Below, in pieces: positions 7,875 through 15,813 of a stretch of 52,130 nt of DNA. Made by a program: the position numbers and the translations under genes. Where the stretch lies: contig JAKFDK010000079.1 of the NCBI GenBank assembly GCA_036676195.1, positions 1 through 52,130 on the forward strand, read 5' to 3'. This DNA comes from JAKFDK01 sp036676195. GTDB lineage: Bacteria; Bacillota; Sulfobacillia; Symbiobacteriales; ZC4RG38. The number at the start of each line of letters is the position of its first letter. The first letter of the stretch is position 1. The notes under the pieces were generated by a model. That model ran no database searches, was not told the DNA's origin, and saw only the letters and a program-made list of their open reading frames with translations.

Positions 7875-9230
7875 ATGCGCTATATTCCGATCACGGCGGA
7901 TGACAAGGCGCAGATGCTGCGGGATATCGGCGTGCGGTCCACCGACGACCTGTTTGCCGACGTTCCTGCTGCGGTGCGCCTGGGCCGGCCGCTGGATCTG
8001 CCGCCGGCCAAATCCGAGCTGGAGATCCTGAACGAACTGCGCTGGTTAACCGGCAAGAATGCCAACCTGGTGGACAATGCCTGTTTTCTGGGTTGCGGGG
8101 CCTATGATCATTACATTCCCGCCGTTGTAGACAGTGTGGTGCGACGGGGCGAGTTCCTGACCGCCTACACCCCCTACCAGCCGGAAATCAGCCAGGGGGT
8201 GCTCCAGGCCATTTTCGAGTGGCAGACCCTGATGGCCGAGCTGACCGCCATGGACGTGGCCAACGCCAGCATGTACGACGGTGCCAGCGCCCTGGCCGAG
8301 GCCACCATCATGGCCCTGGACCTGACCGGCCGCAACAAGGTGGTGTTGGCCCATACCGTGCACCCCCAGTACCGCAGCGTGGTGGCCACCTATCTGCAGG
8401 GCCTGGGTGTGGAACTGGTGCAGGCGCCGATGGCGCCGGACGACGCCGGTACGGTATGCCTGAACACCCTGGAAAGCCTGATCGACGACGCCACGGCGGC
8501 GGTGGTGGTGCAGACACCCAACTTCTTCGGCTGCCTGGAGCCGGTGCGGCAAGCGGCGCGCCTCGCCCGCGCCCGCGGCGCCCTGTTCGTGGTTGGCATT
8601 ACCGACCCGTATTCCCTGGGCCTGCTGGAGGCGCCGGGCAACTATGGGGCCGACATTGTCGCCCTGGAGGCGCAGCCGCTGGGCAACCCCATGTCTTACG
8701 GCGGACCGGCCGTGGGGGTCATTGCCACCCGCCAGGCCTTCATGCGCCGGCTGCCGGGCCGCCTGGTCGGCCAAACGCTTGACAACCGTGGGCAGCGCGC
8801 CTTTGTGCTCACCCTGCAGGCCCGCGAGCAGCATATCCGCCGGGAAAAGGCCACCTCCAACATCTGCACCAACCAGGCCCTGAACGCCCTGGCGGCCACT
8901 GTCGCCATGTGCTGGCTGGGCAAGGCCGGGCTGCAGCAGGCAGCCGAGCACAGTCTGCACAAGGCCCATTTTGCCCTGGCGGAAATCAGCCAGTTGCCGG
9001 GCTGGGCGCCGGCCTTCAAGGCGCCGTTTTTCCATGAGTTTGCGGTGCGTGTTCCGGTGGATCCGCAGCAGGTGAACCGCCACCTGCTCGGCAGCAAGCA
9101 GATCATCGGCGGTTACAGCACCCGGGCGGACTACCCGGAACTGGGCAACCTGATGGTGTTTGCCGTTACGGAAAAACGGACCCGGGCCGAGCTGGACCGG
9201 CTGGTGGCCGGATTGAGGGAGGTGGGCTAG
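7875..9230 (+). CDS. gcvPA: Glycine dehydrogenase (decarboxylating) subunit 1
   Basis: The 451-residue protein matches the N-terminal half of the P protein, which decarboxylates glycine and passes the aminomethyl group to GcvH. Typical features are Y-I-P-I-T-A-D-D-K at the start, L-G-C-G-A-Y-D-H-Y-I-P, A-Y-T-P-Y-Q-P-E-I-S-Q-G and S-M-Y-D-G-A-S-A. The split two-subunit form is usual in Bacillota and many thermophiles, in contrast to the single 950-residue chain of enterics. It follows gcvH by 3 bases and its stop TAG is immediately followed by the gcvPB ATG. Confidence 0.97.
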   Translation: MRYIPITADDKAQMLRDIGVRSTDDLFADVPAAVRLGRPLDLPPAKSELEILNELRWLTGKNANLVDNACFLGCGAYDHYIPAVVDSVVRRGEFLTAYTPYQPEISQGVLQAIFEWQTLMAELTAMDVANASMYDGASALAEATIMALDLTGRNKVVLAHTVHPQYRSVVATYLQGLGVELVQAPMAPDDAGTVCLNTLESLIDDATAAVVVQTPNFFGCLEPVRQAARLARARGALFVVGITDPYSLGLLEAPGNYGADIVALEAQPLGNPMSYGGPAVGVIATRQAFMRRLPGRLVGQTLDNRGQRAFVLTLQAREQHIRREKATSNICTNQALNALAATVAMCWLGKAGLQQAAEHSLHKAHFALAEISQLPGWAPAFKAPFFHEFAVRVPVDPQQVNRHLLGSKQIIGGYSTRADYPELGNLMVFAVTEKRTRAELDRLVAGLREVG

Positions 9231-10697
9231 ATGGCCGCGGTACCGCTGATTTTTGAACTGAGCAAGCCGGGCAAGCAAGCTTACTCCCTGCCGGAACTGG
9301 ACGTACCGGCCGCACCGGTGGGCGACCTGATTCCGGCTGACCTGCGGCGGGAGCGGCCCGCCGAACTGCCCGAGGTGGGCGAGGTGGAAGTGGTGCGCCA
9401 CTTTACCCAGCTCAGCCGTCTGAATCACGGGGTAGACGTGGACTTTTACCCGCTGGGCTCGTGCACCATGAAATATAATCCCCGGATCAACGAAGAGGTG
9501 GCCCGCCTGCCCGGCGTGGCCTGGGTGCACCCGCTGCAGGACCCGGAGACCGTGCAGGGCAACCTGGAACTGATGTGGCACCTGGAACAGTGGCTGCAGG
9601 AGATCACCGGCATGGACCGGGTCACGCTGCAGCCGGCGGCCGGCGCCCACGGCGAACTGACCGGCGCCCTGCTGATCCGGGCGTACCATACGAGCCGCGG
9701 CGACACCGCCCGCAACAAGATCATCGTCCCGGACAGCGCCCATGGCACCAATCCGGCCACCGCCGCCATGGTGGGATACGAGGTCATCACCGTGCCTGGC
9801 GACGAGCGGGGCAACGTGGATGTGGAAGCACTGCGCAAGGTACTGGGTTCGGACACGGCGGCCCTGATGATGACCAACCCGTCCACCCTGGGCCTGTTTG
9901 ACCCCAACATCCACGAGGTGGCGGCGCTGGTGCACGAGGCCGGCGGCCTGCTCTACTACGACGGGGCGAACCTGAACGCCATTATGGGGTATGCCCGTCC
10001 CGGCGACATGGGCTTCGACGTGGTGCACCTGAACCTGCACAAGACCTTTGCCCAGCCCCACGGCGGCGGCGGCCCCGGCTCCGGGCCGGTGGGCGTGAAG
10101 GCCTCCCTGGTGCCGTTTTTGCCGGTGCCGGTGGTGCAGGAGACGGCCGACGGCAACTTCGCCCTGGACTGGGACCGGCCGCAGAGCATTGGCAAGGTGC
10201 GCAGCTTTTACGGGAATTTCGGCGTGTTTGCCCGGGCCCTGGCCTACTGCCTGGCCTGCGGCGGCACCGGCCTGAAGCAGGTATCCGAATACGCGGTGCT
10301 GAATGCCAACTACATTCAGGCCCACCTGCAGAAGTACTGGCCGGCGGCCTACCCCCGCACCTGCATGCACGAGTGCGTGCTGACCGGCAAGGTTCTGAAG
10401 CAGGAAACCGGGATCAAGACCCTGGATGTGGCCAAGCGGCTGCTGGATGAAGGCGTACACCCGCCGACCATTTACTTCCCGCTGATCGTCGAAGAGTCGA
10501 TCATGATCGAACCGACGGAAACGGAGTCCAAGGAGACCCTGGACCAGTTCATTGCCTCGATGATCCGCATCTATCACGAGGCGCACGAAAACCCGGAGGC
10601 AATCAAGGCTGCCCCGCTCAAGACCCCGGTCGGGCGCCTGGACGAGGCGCTGGCTGCCCGCAAGCCGGTGTTGCGCTGGGAAAAGGCGGCCCAGTAG
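9231..10697 (+). CDS. gcvPB: Glycine dehydrogenase (decarboxylating) subunit 2
   Basis: The 488-residue protein is the pyridoxal-phosphate-binding half of the split P protein. The cofactor lysine lies in D-V-V-H-L-N-L-H-K-T-F, followed by the glycine-rich loop P-H-G-G-G-G-P-G-S-G-P. The N-terminal G-S-C-T-M-K-Y-N-P motif and D-S-A-H-G-T-N-P are also characteristic. It starts on the base after the gcvPA stop, so the two subunits are tightly coupled in translation, as expected for a heterotetramer made in equal amounts. Confidence 0.97.
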   Translation: MAAVPLIFELSKPGKQAYSLPELDVPAAPVGDLIPADLRRERPAELPEVGEVEVVRHFTQLSRLNHGVDVDFYPLGSCTMKYNPRINEEVARLPGVAWVHPLQDPETVQGNLELMWHLEQWLQEITGMDRVTLQPAAGAHGELTGALLIRAYHTSRGDTARNKIIVPDSAHGTNPATAAMVGYEVITVPGDERGNVDVEALRKVLGSDTAALMMTNPSTLGLFDPNIHEVAALVHEAGGLLYYDGANLNAIMGYARPGDMGFDVVHLNLHKTFAQPHGGGGPGSGPVGVKASLVPFLPVPVVQETADGNFALDWDRPQSIGKVRSFYGNFGVFARALAYCLACGGTGLKQVSEYAVLNANYIQAHLQKYWPAAYPRTCMHECVLTGKVLKQETGIKTLDVAKRLLDEGVHPPTIYFPLIVEESIMIEPTETESKETLDQFIASMIRIYHEAHENPEAIKAAPLKTPVGRLDEALAARKPVLRWEKAAQ

Positions 10698-10728
10698 CCC
10701 CTGACCTCCTCCCCCGGAAGGTGAACCT

Positions 10729-11547
10729 GTGTTAAAAGCAACGGCATGGCGCCTGCTGGATACCGGCGTCCGTACCGGGCCGGAGAATATGGCCATCGAC
10801 GAGGCCATTGCCCTGGCCCACGGGCGCGGCGAGGTGCCGCCCACTCTCCGGTTCTATACCTGGCAACCGGCGACGGTCTCCATTGGCTATTTCCAGAGCA
10901 TGGCCGAAGAGGTGGACCTGGCGGCGGTTCGGGCCGGCGGCTACGGCTACGTGCGGCGGACCACCGGCGGCCGGGCCATCTTTCACCATGTGGAACTGAC
11001 CTACAGCGTATCGGTGCGGGAAGATCTCCTGCCCGGCACGGTGCGGGAAACCTACCGGGTCCTGGCCGGCGGCCTGTTGCAGGGCCTGCACCGGCTGGGC
11101 GCCCCGGCGGAAATGGCGGCAGGGGAGAAAGACCCCCGCTCCCTGGGCGGCGATGTGAATCCGGCCTGCTTCGATGTACCCAGCGCCCACGAACTGGTGG
11201 TGGGCGGCCGCAAGGCCATTGGCAGTGCCCAGACCCGGCGGGCAGGCACGATTCTGCAGCACGGCAGTATCCTGCTGGACCTGGACTATGAACTGTTGTT
11301 TACGCTGCTGCGGGTGCCGGACCGGGCGGCAGCAGTGCGGCACCTGAAAAAGCGGGCGGTGGGCCTGTGCGAGGTGCTGGGCCGGGAAGTACCGGTGGCT
11401 GAGGCGCAGGCGGCCTTTGCCGCCGGGTTCCAGGCCGCTCTGGGCCTGACCCTGACGCCAGGGAGCCTCACCCTCGCCGAGGCGGCTGATGCAGATCGAC
11501 TGCTCCGGGAAAAATACGGCCAGGACGAATGGAACCTGCGCAAATAA
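10729..11547 (+). CDS. lipM: LipM-type octanoyltransferase (biotin/lipoate protein ligase family)
   Basis: The GTG start at 10729 follows GGAAGGTGAA and gives 272 residues. The protein belongs to the BPL/LPL fold: N-M-A-I-D-E-A near the N terminus, R-R-T-T-G-G-R-A-I-F-H for the acyl-adenylate or acyl pocket, and a conserved P-A-C-F-D-V-P-S-x-x-E-L-V-V-G-G-R-K-A-I-G-S-A-Q block. Cys147 in this block corresponds to the acyl-thioester cysteine of Bacillus LipM, which moves octanoate from acyl carrier protein to GcvH. The position right after gcvPB fits a role in lipoylating the H protein of the same operon. A scavenging lipoate ligase (LplA) is the alternative; the cysteine context favours LipM. 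Confidence 0.85.
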   Translation: MLKATAWRLLDTGVRTGPENMAIDEAIALAHGRGEVPPTLRFYTWQPATVSIGYFQSMAEEVDLAAVRAGGYGYVRRTTGGRAIFHHVELTYSVSVREDLLPGTVRETYRVLAGGLLQGLHRLGAPAEMAAGEKDPRSLGGDVNPACFDVPSAHELVVGGRKAIGSAQTRRAGTILQHGSILLDLDYELLFTLLRVPDRAAAVRHLKKRAVGLCEVLGREVPVAEAQAAFAAGFQAALGLTLTPGSLTLAEAADADRLLREKYGQDEWNLRK

Positions 11548-11564
11548 TTCTTCGGTGCGGGCTG

Positions 11565-11595
11565 TTGACAGTACTGGTAGCGGCATGTCTACAAT
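11565..11595 (+). promoter_or_regulatory. Predicted promoter of glyA
   Basis: TTGACA (11565-11570) and TACAAT (11590-11595) are strong matches to the main sigma factor boxes, although the 19-base spacer is longer than the usual 17. It stands 17 bases after the lipM stop and just upstream of the ZTP riboswitch, so glyA has its own start of transcription separate from the gcv operon. Confidence 0.65.
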
Positions 11596-11620
11596 GATCA
11601 ATGATGTAACAACTCATATG

Positions 11621-11696
11621 CCCCCAGGCAACTGGCGAGTATAAGGTGGGGAACCACCGGGGAGTCTGGGGGAAAAAGATGGCCGCTCGCCTGGGC
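11621..11696 (+). promoter_or_regulatory. ZTP (pfl) riboswitch
   Basis: The class landmarks are present in order: stem CCCCCAG/CTGGGGG (11621-11627 with 11666-11672), an internal hairpin GGTGGGGAACCACC followed by GGGGAG, a linker, then GGCCGCTCGCCTGGGC. The pseudoknot that defines the fold can be drawn: GGCGAG at 11634-11639 pairs with CTCGCC at 11686-11691. The ligand is ZTP or ZMP, the alarmone of 10-formyl-tetrahydrofolate shortage, and glyA is a well-known target because it makes one-carbon folates. Confidence 0.92.
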
Positions 11697-11697
11697 T

Positions 11698-11738
11698 GAG
11701 GCAGTCGGGAGGGGTTCTCCCCTCTGGCTGCCTCTTTA
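11698..11738 (+). terminator. Terminator of the ZTP riboswitch
   Basis: GAGGCAGTCGGGAGGGG, a TTCT loop and CCCCTCTGGCTGCCTC make a long hairpin followed by TTTAT. Its 5' edge is next to the last aptamer stem, so ligand binding can compete with it. The T-run is short. Confidence 0.75.
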
Positions 11739-11764
11739 TGTGCAAAAATCAGGGAGGGTCCACC

Positions 11765-13006
11765 GTGTCATCACTGCAGGCGTATGATCCGGAGATTTAC
11801 GCGGTCATTCAGGATGAAGCGGCCCGGCAGACGAGCAAGATCGAACTGATTGCCTCCGAGAACTTTGTTGCCCCGGCGGTGCTGGAGGCCATGGGGTCAG
11901 TGCTGACCAACAAGTACGCCGAAGGCTATCCCGGCAAGCGCTACTACGGCGGCTGCGAAGTGGTGGATATTGCCGAAAACCTCGCCCGGGAGCGGATCAA
12001 GGCGGCCTTTGGCGCCGAGCACGCCAATGTGCAGCCCCACTCGGGTGCGCAGGCCAACCAGGCGGCCTATGCGGCCGTCATTTCCCCCGGCGACACGGTG
12101 CTGGGCATGTCCCTGGCCGAAGGCGGGCATCTGACCCACGGCTCGCCGGTGAACTTCTCCGGCAAGCTGTACAAGTTTGTGGCCTACGGGGTGCATCCGG
12201 AGACAGACCGCATCGATTATGACGAGGTGGCGGCCAAGGCCCGGGAGCACCGGCCCAGGCTGATCGTGGCCGGTTACTCGGCCTACCCGCGCCAGATCGA
12301 TTTCAAGCGCTTCCGGGAGATTGCCGACGAGGTCGGGGCCCTGTTCATGGTGGACATGGCGCACTTTGCCGGTCTGGCGGCAACGGGGTATTATCCCAAC
12401 CCGGTGGAGCACGCCCATATTGTCACCAGCACCACCCACAAGACCCTGCGCGGGCCGCGCGGCGGCCTGATCCTGTGCCGCCAGGAGTTTGCCAAGGCCA
12501 TTGACTCGGCTGTGTTCCCCGGCACCCAGGGTGGTCCGCTCATGCATGTGATCGCCGCCAAGGCGGTGGCCTTCAAGCAGTTGCTCACCCCGGAATACAA
12601 GGAATACTGCGGCCAGGTCGTACGCAACGCCCAGGCCCTGGCCCAGGGGCTGATGCAGCGGGGCTTCACCCTGCTCTCCGGCGGCACCGACAACCACCTG
12701 ATGCTGGTCAACCTGGTGCCCATGGGCCTGACCGGCAAGGAAGTGGAACACCTGCTGGACCGGGTGGGCATTACCTGCAACAAGAACGCCATTCCCCGCG
12801 ACCCACAGAAGCCGATGGTGACCTCTGGCATCCGTCTGGGCACCCCGGCGGTGACGACCCGCGGCATGAAGGAAGCCGAGATGGATACCATTGCCGACCT
12901 GATTGCCGCCGCAGTGGCGGCCCGCGGCGACGAGGCCGGCCTGGATCAGGTGGCGGCCCGGGTGGAGGAACTGACCAGTGGTTTCCCGCTGTTTGCCGGG
13001 GCGTAA
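11765..13006 (+). CDS. glyA: Serine hydroxymethyltransferase
   Basis: GlyA interconverts serine and glycine with tetrahydrofolate and methylene-tetrahydrofolate, feeding the same C1 pool as the glycine cleavage system upstream. The start is GTG at 11765, six bases after AGGGAGGG, giving 413 residues. The ATG at 11738 lies at the end of the riboswitch terminator and would add a non-conserved tail. Diagnostic motifs are E-L-I-A-S-E-N-F-V, N-V-Q-P-H-S-G-A-Q-A-N, Y-S-A-Y-P-R, and the cofactor lysine in V-T-S-T-T-H-K-T-L-R-G-P-R-G-G. It is controlled by its own promoter and ZTP riboswitch. Confidence 0.97.
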   Translation: MSSLQAYDPEIYAVIQDEAARQTSKIELIASENFVAPAVLEAMGSVLTNKYAEGYPGKRYYGGCEVVDIAENLARERIKAAFGAEHANVQPHSGAQANQAAYAAVISPGDTVLGMSLAEGGHLTHGSPVNFSGKLYKFVAYGVHPETDRIDYDEVAAKAREHRPRLIVAGYSAYPRQIDFKRFREIADEVGALFMVDMAHFAGLAATGYYPNPVEHAHIVTSTTHKTLRGPRGGLILCRQEFAKAIDSAVFPGTQGGPLMHVIAAKAVAFKQLLTPEYKEYCGQVVRNAQALAQGLMQRGFTLLSGGTDNHLMLVNLVPMGLTGKEVEHLLDRVGITCNKNAIPRDPQKPMVTSGIRLGTPAVTTRGMKEAEMDTIADLIAAAVAARGDEAGLDQVAARVEELTSGFPLFAGA

Positions 13007-13029
13007 CTCGGGGGCAGACTAGCCACGGG

Positions 13030-13407
13030 GTGACATGCGTGGCAACGGTGGTTGGTGTGTTCCGGCACAGCGGCGATGCCGAGCTTGCCGCCGAGCATCT
13101 GCTGGAGGAGTTTGCCCTGACCGAAGCGGAACTGAATGTGTTCGATCCCGGTGAGGCCTGGCGACTGGAACGGCCGGCTGCGGAGGAGTACCGCTGGGTT
13201 GCGGCCTTCCTCTCCGGGGTCGGCCAGGCCGGCGATGCCGAGTACAGTGCAGTGGGACACCGGTTCGCCGGGGAGATCCGGGCCGGTGACCGCACCCTGG
13301 TGGTGGCCCGGACCTTTGACCAGGACCAGGCCAACGAGTACGCCCGGGAACTGTCCCGCGCCGGGGCCGAATGGGTGGACATCCTCAGCGACGGCACAGT
13401 CGTGTGA
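13030..13407 (+). CDS. Small hypothetical protein, resembles YflT-type general stress domain
   Basis: A GTG at 13030 opens a 125-residue frame, M-T-C-V-A-T-V-V-G-V-F-R, 23 bases after glyA. The N-terminal V-V-G-V-F followed by an A-E-x-A-x-x-x-L helix and L-x-V-F-D is reminiscent of the ferredoxin-like YflT/general stress 17M domain, where a peptide loop alternates with helices. There are no catalytic motifs, no signal peptide and no membrane segment. It is probably co-transcribed with glyA and ends at the terminator at 13417-13459. The family link is tentative. Confidence 0.6.
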   Translation: MTCVATVVGVFRHSGDAELAAEHLLEEFALTEAELNVFDPGEAWRLERPAAEEYRWVAAFLSGVGQAGDAEYSAVGHRFAGEIRAGDRTLVVARTFDQDQANEYARELSRAGAEWVDILSDGTVV

Positions 13408-13416
13408 CAACAGACA

Positions 13417-13459
13417 GGGCCCCGCAACGCCGGACGGCGGTTGCGGGGCCCGTTTGTTT
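13417..13459. terminator. Bidirectional terminator between the glyA unit and tatA
   Basis: GGGCCCCGCAACGCC and GGCGGTTGCGGGGCCC form a strong hairpin followed on the plus strand by GTTTGTTT. It lies between two convergent genes and probably ends the plus-strand glyA transcript; on the minus strand the tail is poorer in T. Confidence 0.85.
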
Positions 13460-13461
13460 GC

Positions 13462-13716
13462 TCAGGCGGGTGGATTTTCAGCCGGGGGGGCCGGGGAGAC
13501 CGGGGGCCTGGGGGGATCCGGACGCGTGGCGGCCGGCTCCGGTTCATTTGTGACTGCCTTGTTCACCTCGTCGGTCAGGACCTGGGTGGCCTTCTTGAAC
13601 TCGCGCAGGGTACTGCCCAGGGTTTTGCCCAGCTCCGGCAACTTCTTGGGCCCGAAAACGACCAGGGCCAGGACCATGATCAGGAATAGTTCTGAGAAGC
13701 CGAGGTTTTCGAACAT
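13462..13716 (-). CDS. tatA: Twin-arginine translocase subunit TatA/TatE
   Basis: The 84-residue protein has the TatA layout: a short N-terminal membrane helix (F-S-E-L-F-L-I-M-V-L-A-L-V-V), the F-G-P-K-K-L-P-E-L-G hinge, an amphipathic helix (L-G-S-T-L-R-E-F-K-K-A) and a charged, proline-rich disordered tail. It forms the pore-like oligomer that passes folded proteins across the membrane with TatC, which is not in this window. A GAGAGGGAG-like ribosome site precedes the ATG. It stands alone between convergent and divergent neighbours. Confidence 0.93.
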   Translation of the reverse strand: MFENLGFSELFLIMVLALVVFGPKKLPELGKTLGSTLREFKKATQVLTDEVNKAVTNEPEPAATRPDPPRPPVSPAPPAENPPA

Positions 13717-14017
13717 CCGTATCTCCCTCTCTGCGTATCGGCGCCTGACACCTGACGGGAGGCGGTCCGCCCGAGTTCTTTTTTATGGGTTCGGAAGCCC
13801 AAGTACGACCATAGACTAGCATAATCCGGGTCCGAAGAACAGGGCAAACCGTCACGAATGATGGGTGTCACTAATGATGGGACAAACACACGGCTGGGGT
13901 TGAGAAGTAACCTGAAGGGTTGAACACAGGCGTTTGCGTCTACCTCTGTGTAGAACAGGGGCAGCGGGCGGCGATCCCGTCCGGGTGTCCTTGTTGCAAC
14001 CTGTGAGAGGTTGGGTG
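13717..14017. other. Intergenic region between divergent tatA and the methyltransferase gene
   Basis: These 301 bases hold no convincing gene. On the minus strand a possible tatA promoter, TTGCCC, 18 bases, TATGCT, can be placed around 13817-13846. The stretch contains two copies of AATGATGGG (near 13857 and 13873). CAGGGCAAACC near 13838 resembles the opening of a c-di-GMP-I aptamer, but the remaining landmarks are absent, so it is not called. Confidence 0.4.
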
Positions 14018-14545
14018 TTGTGCACGATGGCATGCTGGAGCGATCGCGCTACTTTCCTGCAGGCATACTTGCGCCATCCGTTGGCGGTTGGCAGCGTCAC
14101 CCCGAGCGCACTGGCCCTGGTTGACCGTATGCTCCATCCCATTCAGTGGGGCGAAATTCAAACTGTAGTGGAACTGGGCTGTGGCACCGGACCGATGACG
14201 GCAGAGATCCTGCGGCGCAAGCCCGCCCATGTGCGGTTTCTGGCTTTCGAACGTGAACCCGCTTTTCGTCAACTGCTGTTGGCCCGGTTTCCGGGGCTGC
14301 AAGTCCATCCGGAAGCTTTCGAGCTGGGCAGGGTGTTGGCCCGTACGGGCAGGCCCCAGGCCGACGTGGTCCTCTCCGGCATCCCCTTTGCGGCTCTGCC
14401 GGGCCCGGAACAGGAACGTTTGCTGGACGAGGTCGAGCAGGCGCTGGTACCGGGTGGACTCTTTGTGGCGTTCCAGTATTCGCCCCTGCTCTATCGGCTC
14501 TTTCGCGGCCGGTTTGCCTGCTTGCAACCAGTATCGTCCTGTTGA
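14018..14545 (+). CDS. Class I SAM-dependent methyltransferase (PmtA-like)
   Basis: The fold signature is V-V-E-L-G-C-G-T-G-P-M-T (motif I), followed by F-L-A-F-E-R-E-P-A-F as the acidic ribose-binding strand and P-Q-A-D-V-V-L-S-G-I-P-F-A. The N-terminal F-L-x-A-Y-L-R-H-P-L-A-V-G-S-V-T-P-S pattern is shared with phospholipid N-methyltransferase and rRNA-dimethylase-like proteins of the PmtA group, so a lipid substrate is likely but not certain. A TTG at 14018, seven bases after GAGAGG, gives 175 residues; the ATG at 14027 is the alternative, and an ATG at 13934 would add an unconserved tail. DedA, a membrane-lipid-related protein, follows 60 bases downstream. Confidence 0.75.
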   Translation: MCTMACWSDRATFLQAYLRHPLAVGSVTPSALALVDRMLHPIQWGEIQTVVELGCGTGPMTAEILRRKPAHVRFLAFEREPAFRQLLLARFPGLQVHPEAFELGRVLARTGRPQADVVLSGIPFAALPGPEQERLLDEVEQALVPGGLFVAFQYSPLLYRLFRGRFACLQPVSSC

Positions 14546-14605
14546 ATTTGCCGCCGGCTCTGGTTTTCACCTGCTACAAAGCGGCAGACTCGGCGAGGTA
14601 AAGGC

Positions 14606-15214
14606 ATGGATGTGCAGACCATCATCGGGCTGGTGAGCCATTACGGTTACCTCGCGCTCTTCTTTTGTCTGTTCCTGGGGATTGTCGGCTTACCTGTCAA
14701 CGATGAGACGCTGGTGATGCTGGCCGGCCTCACGGCTGCGCAGGGGTTGCTGCTGCCGCTGCCAGCCTTTCTGGTCACCTTCGCCGGCGTGCTCTCCGGA
14801 ATCAACATCGGTTTTGTTTTGGGCCGCTTCCTGGGCGGCGGACTGTTGGACTGGTGTTGTGCCCGTTCGCCCCGCATCCGTCGCCATGTGCAGCGGGCGC
14901 AGGACTGGCTGGCCCGCCGGGGGCCGGTTTTCATCTGGCTTACCTATTACATCCCCGGTGTCCGCCATGTGGTGCCCTATCTGGTGGGCGCCGGCCGGAT
15001 GCCTTACGGACGATTTCTGCTGCTGACGCTTCCCGGTGCACTCACGTGGACGGGCATTTTCTATGCCGCAGGTTACCTGGTGGGCGAGAACCTGGCCGGG
15101 GTGGCGGCCTTGTTGCACAGGTACGGTCTTTATGCGGGGGCGGTTACGGCAATTCTGGCGCTGATCACCTGGGCTGCCCGGCGCGGCCGTGGTACCCGCG
15201 GGTCCGATGTGTGA
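14606..15214 (+). CDS. DedA-family membrane protein
   Basis: The 202-residue protein has four to five predicted membrane helices and the DedA/VTT signature: L-G-x-V-G-L-P-V-N-D-E-T-L-V near the N terminus, G-F-V-L-G-R-F-L-G-G, and the conserved F-I-W-L-T-Y-Y-I-P-G-V-R-H-V-V-P-Y-L-V-G motif, whose arginine is essential in studied members. The family contains lipid flippases and scramblases, including undecaprenyl phosphate recycling. The ATG follows AAAGG and GGCGAGG. It lies 60 bases after the methyltransferase gene and may share its transcript. Confidence 0.88.
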   Translation: MDVQTIIGLVSHYGYLALFFCLFLGIVGLPVNDETLVMLAGLTAAQGLLLPLPAFLVTFAGVLSGINIGFVLGRFLGGGLLDWCCARSPRIRRHVQRAQDWLARRGPVFIWLTYYIPGVRHVVPYLVGAGRMPYGRFLLLTLPGALTWTGIFYAAGYLVGENLAGVAALLHRYGLYAGAVTAILALITWAARRGRGTRGSDV

Positions 15215-15253
15215 CTCTCCCCACCGGTTTACATATTCCCTGTGCAGACCCCA

Positions 15254-15286
15254 AGCCGCCCGCTCCTCTGCTGAGGGCGGGCGGCT
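15254..15286. terminator. GC-rich hairpin between convergent genes
   Basis: AGCCGCCCGC pairs with GCGGGCGGCT around a 13-base loop. It sits between the dedA-like gene and a minus-strand membrane protein gene, but has no T-run on either side. It could end transcription weakly or only protect the 3' end. Confidence 0.4.
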
Positions 15287-15339
15287 GGTTCGCGCTATGG
15301 CTTTGTGGATGGCTTGACACCGGGAGGTGGATCGGAGCG

Positions 15340-15810
15340 CTACGCCAACCAGGCCAACCCCTGTCGAATGGCCCGGTAGACAGCATACACCTGCAGCATT
15401 CGGCCCACCACCGATGACACCTCACTCCCCGCAGCAGCCACGACACCCCAGTAATAGGACGCCGTGGTCGGCAGGAACCATGGCTGTCTGAGCACCCAAC
15501 CGACAGCGAATACGAGGAGGATACCGGCAAATACCTGAGGGCGCACGTCTGACGGCTGGCCGGCAGGGCGGCGAAACTGTGATACCGTGGCAACCGAGAG
15601 GGTGAGGGCATACAGCCATGGCAGGCCGGTCAGCATGATCGAAGCTAAGCTAGCCGCATGCGTGGCCATACTGGTATACTGGTTCGGCGCTGCGCTGGGC
15701 ACATTCACCCACACAGCAATGCCCCAAATATTGCCTACCACAGTCAGTGCAACGGCCCACCAGAGCGCCCGGCGTTCTTCCACTGTACGCCCCTCCCTCC
15801 AAAGAGACAT
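15340..15810 (-). CDS. Hypothetical membrane protein
   Basis: The 156-residue product begins M-S-L-W-R-E-G and has about four hydrophobic segments, including A-V-A-L-T-V-V-G-N-I-W-G-I-A-V-W-V and V-F-A-G-I-L-L-V-F-A-V-G-W. No family is recognised. It starts 3 bases after the stop of the minus-strand gene at 15814-16113, so the two may be translated together. Base composition here is lower in GC than in the flanking metabolic genes, and the neighbouring TPR gene is broken, so the locus may have been acquired and be decaying. Confidence 0.6.
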   Translation of the reverse strand: MSLWREGRTVEERRALWWAVALTVVGNIWGIAVWVNVPSAAPNQYTSMATHAASLASIMLTGLPWLYALTLSVATVSQFRRPAGQPSDVRPQVFAGILLVFAVGWVLRQPWFLPTTASYYWGVVAAAGSEVSSVVGRMLQVYAVYRAIRQGLAWLA

Positions 15811-15813
15811 GAC

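Noticed and set aside
8046..10844. A 932-codon minus-strand open frame across gcvPA and gcvPB
   Set aside because: Shadow frame; gcvPA and gcvPB on the plus strand carry all the family motifs.
11738..11764. ATG at 11738 as the start of glyA
   Set aside because: It lies in the terminator tail. GTG at 11765 has a perfect ribosome site and the conserved N terminus.
13838..13935. A possible second c-di-GMP-I aptamer beginning CAGGGCAAACC
   Set aside because: The GCAAAGCC strand, the GAAA tetraloop hairpin and the GGGTTGCC receptor strand are all missing.
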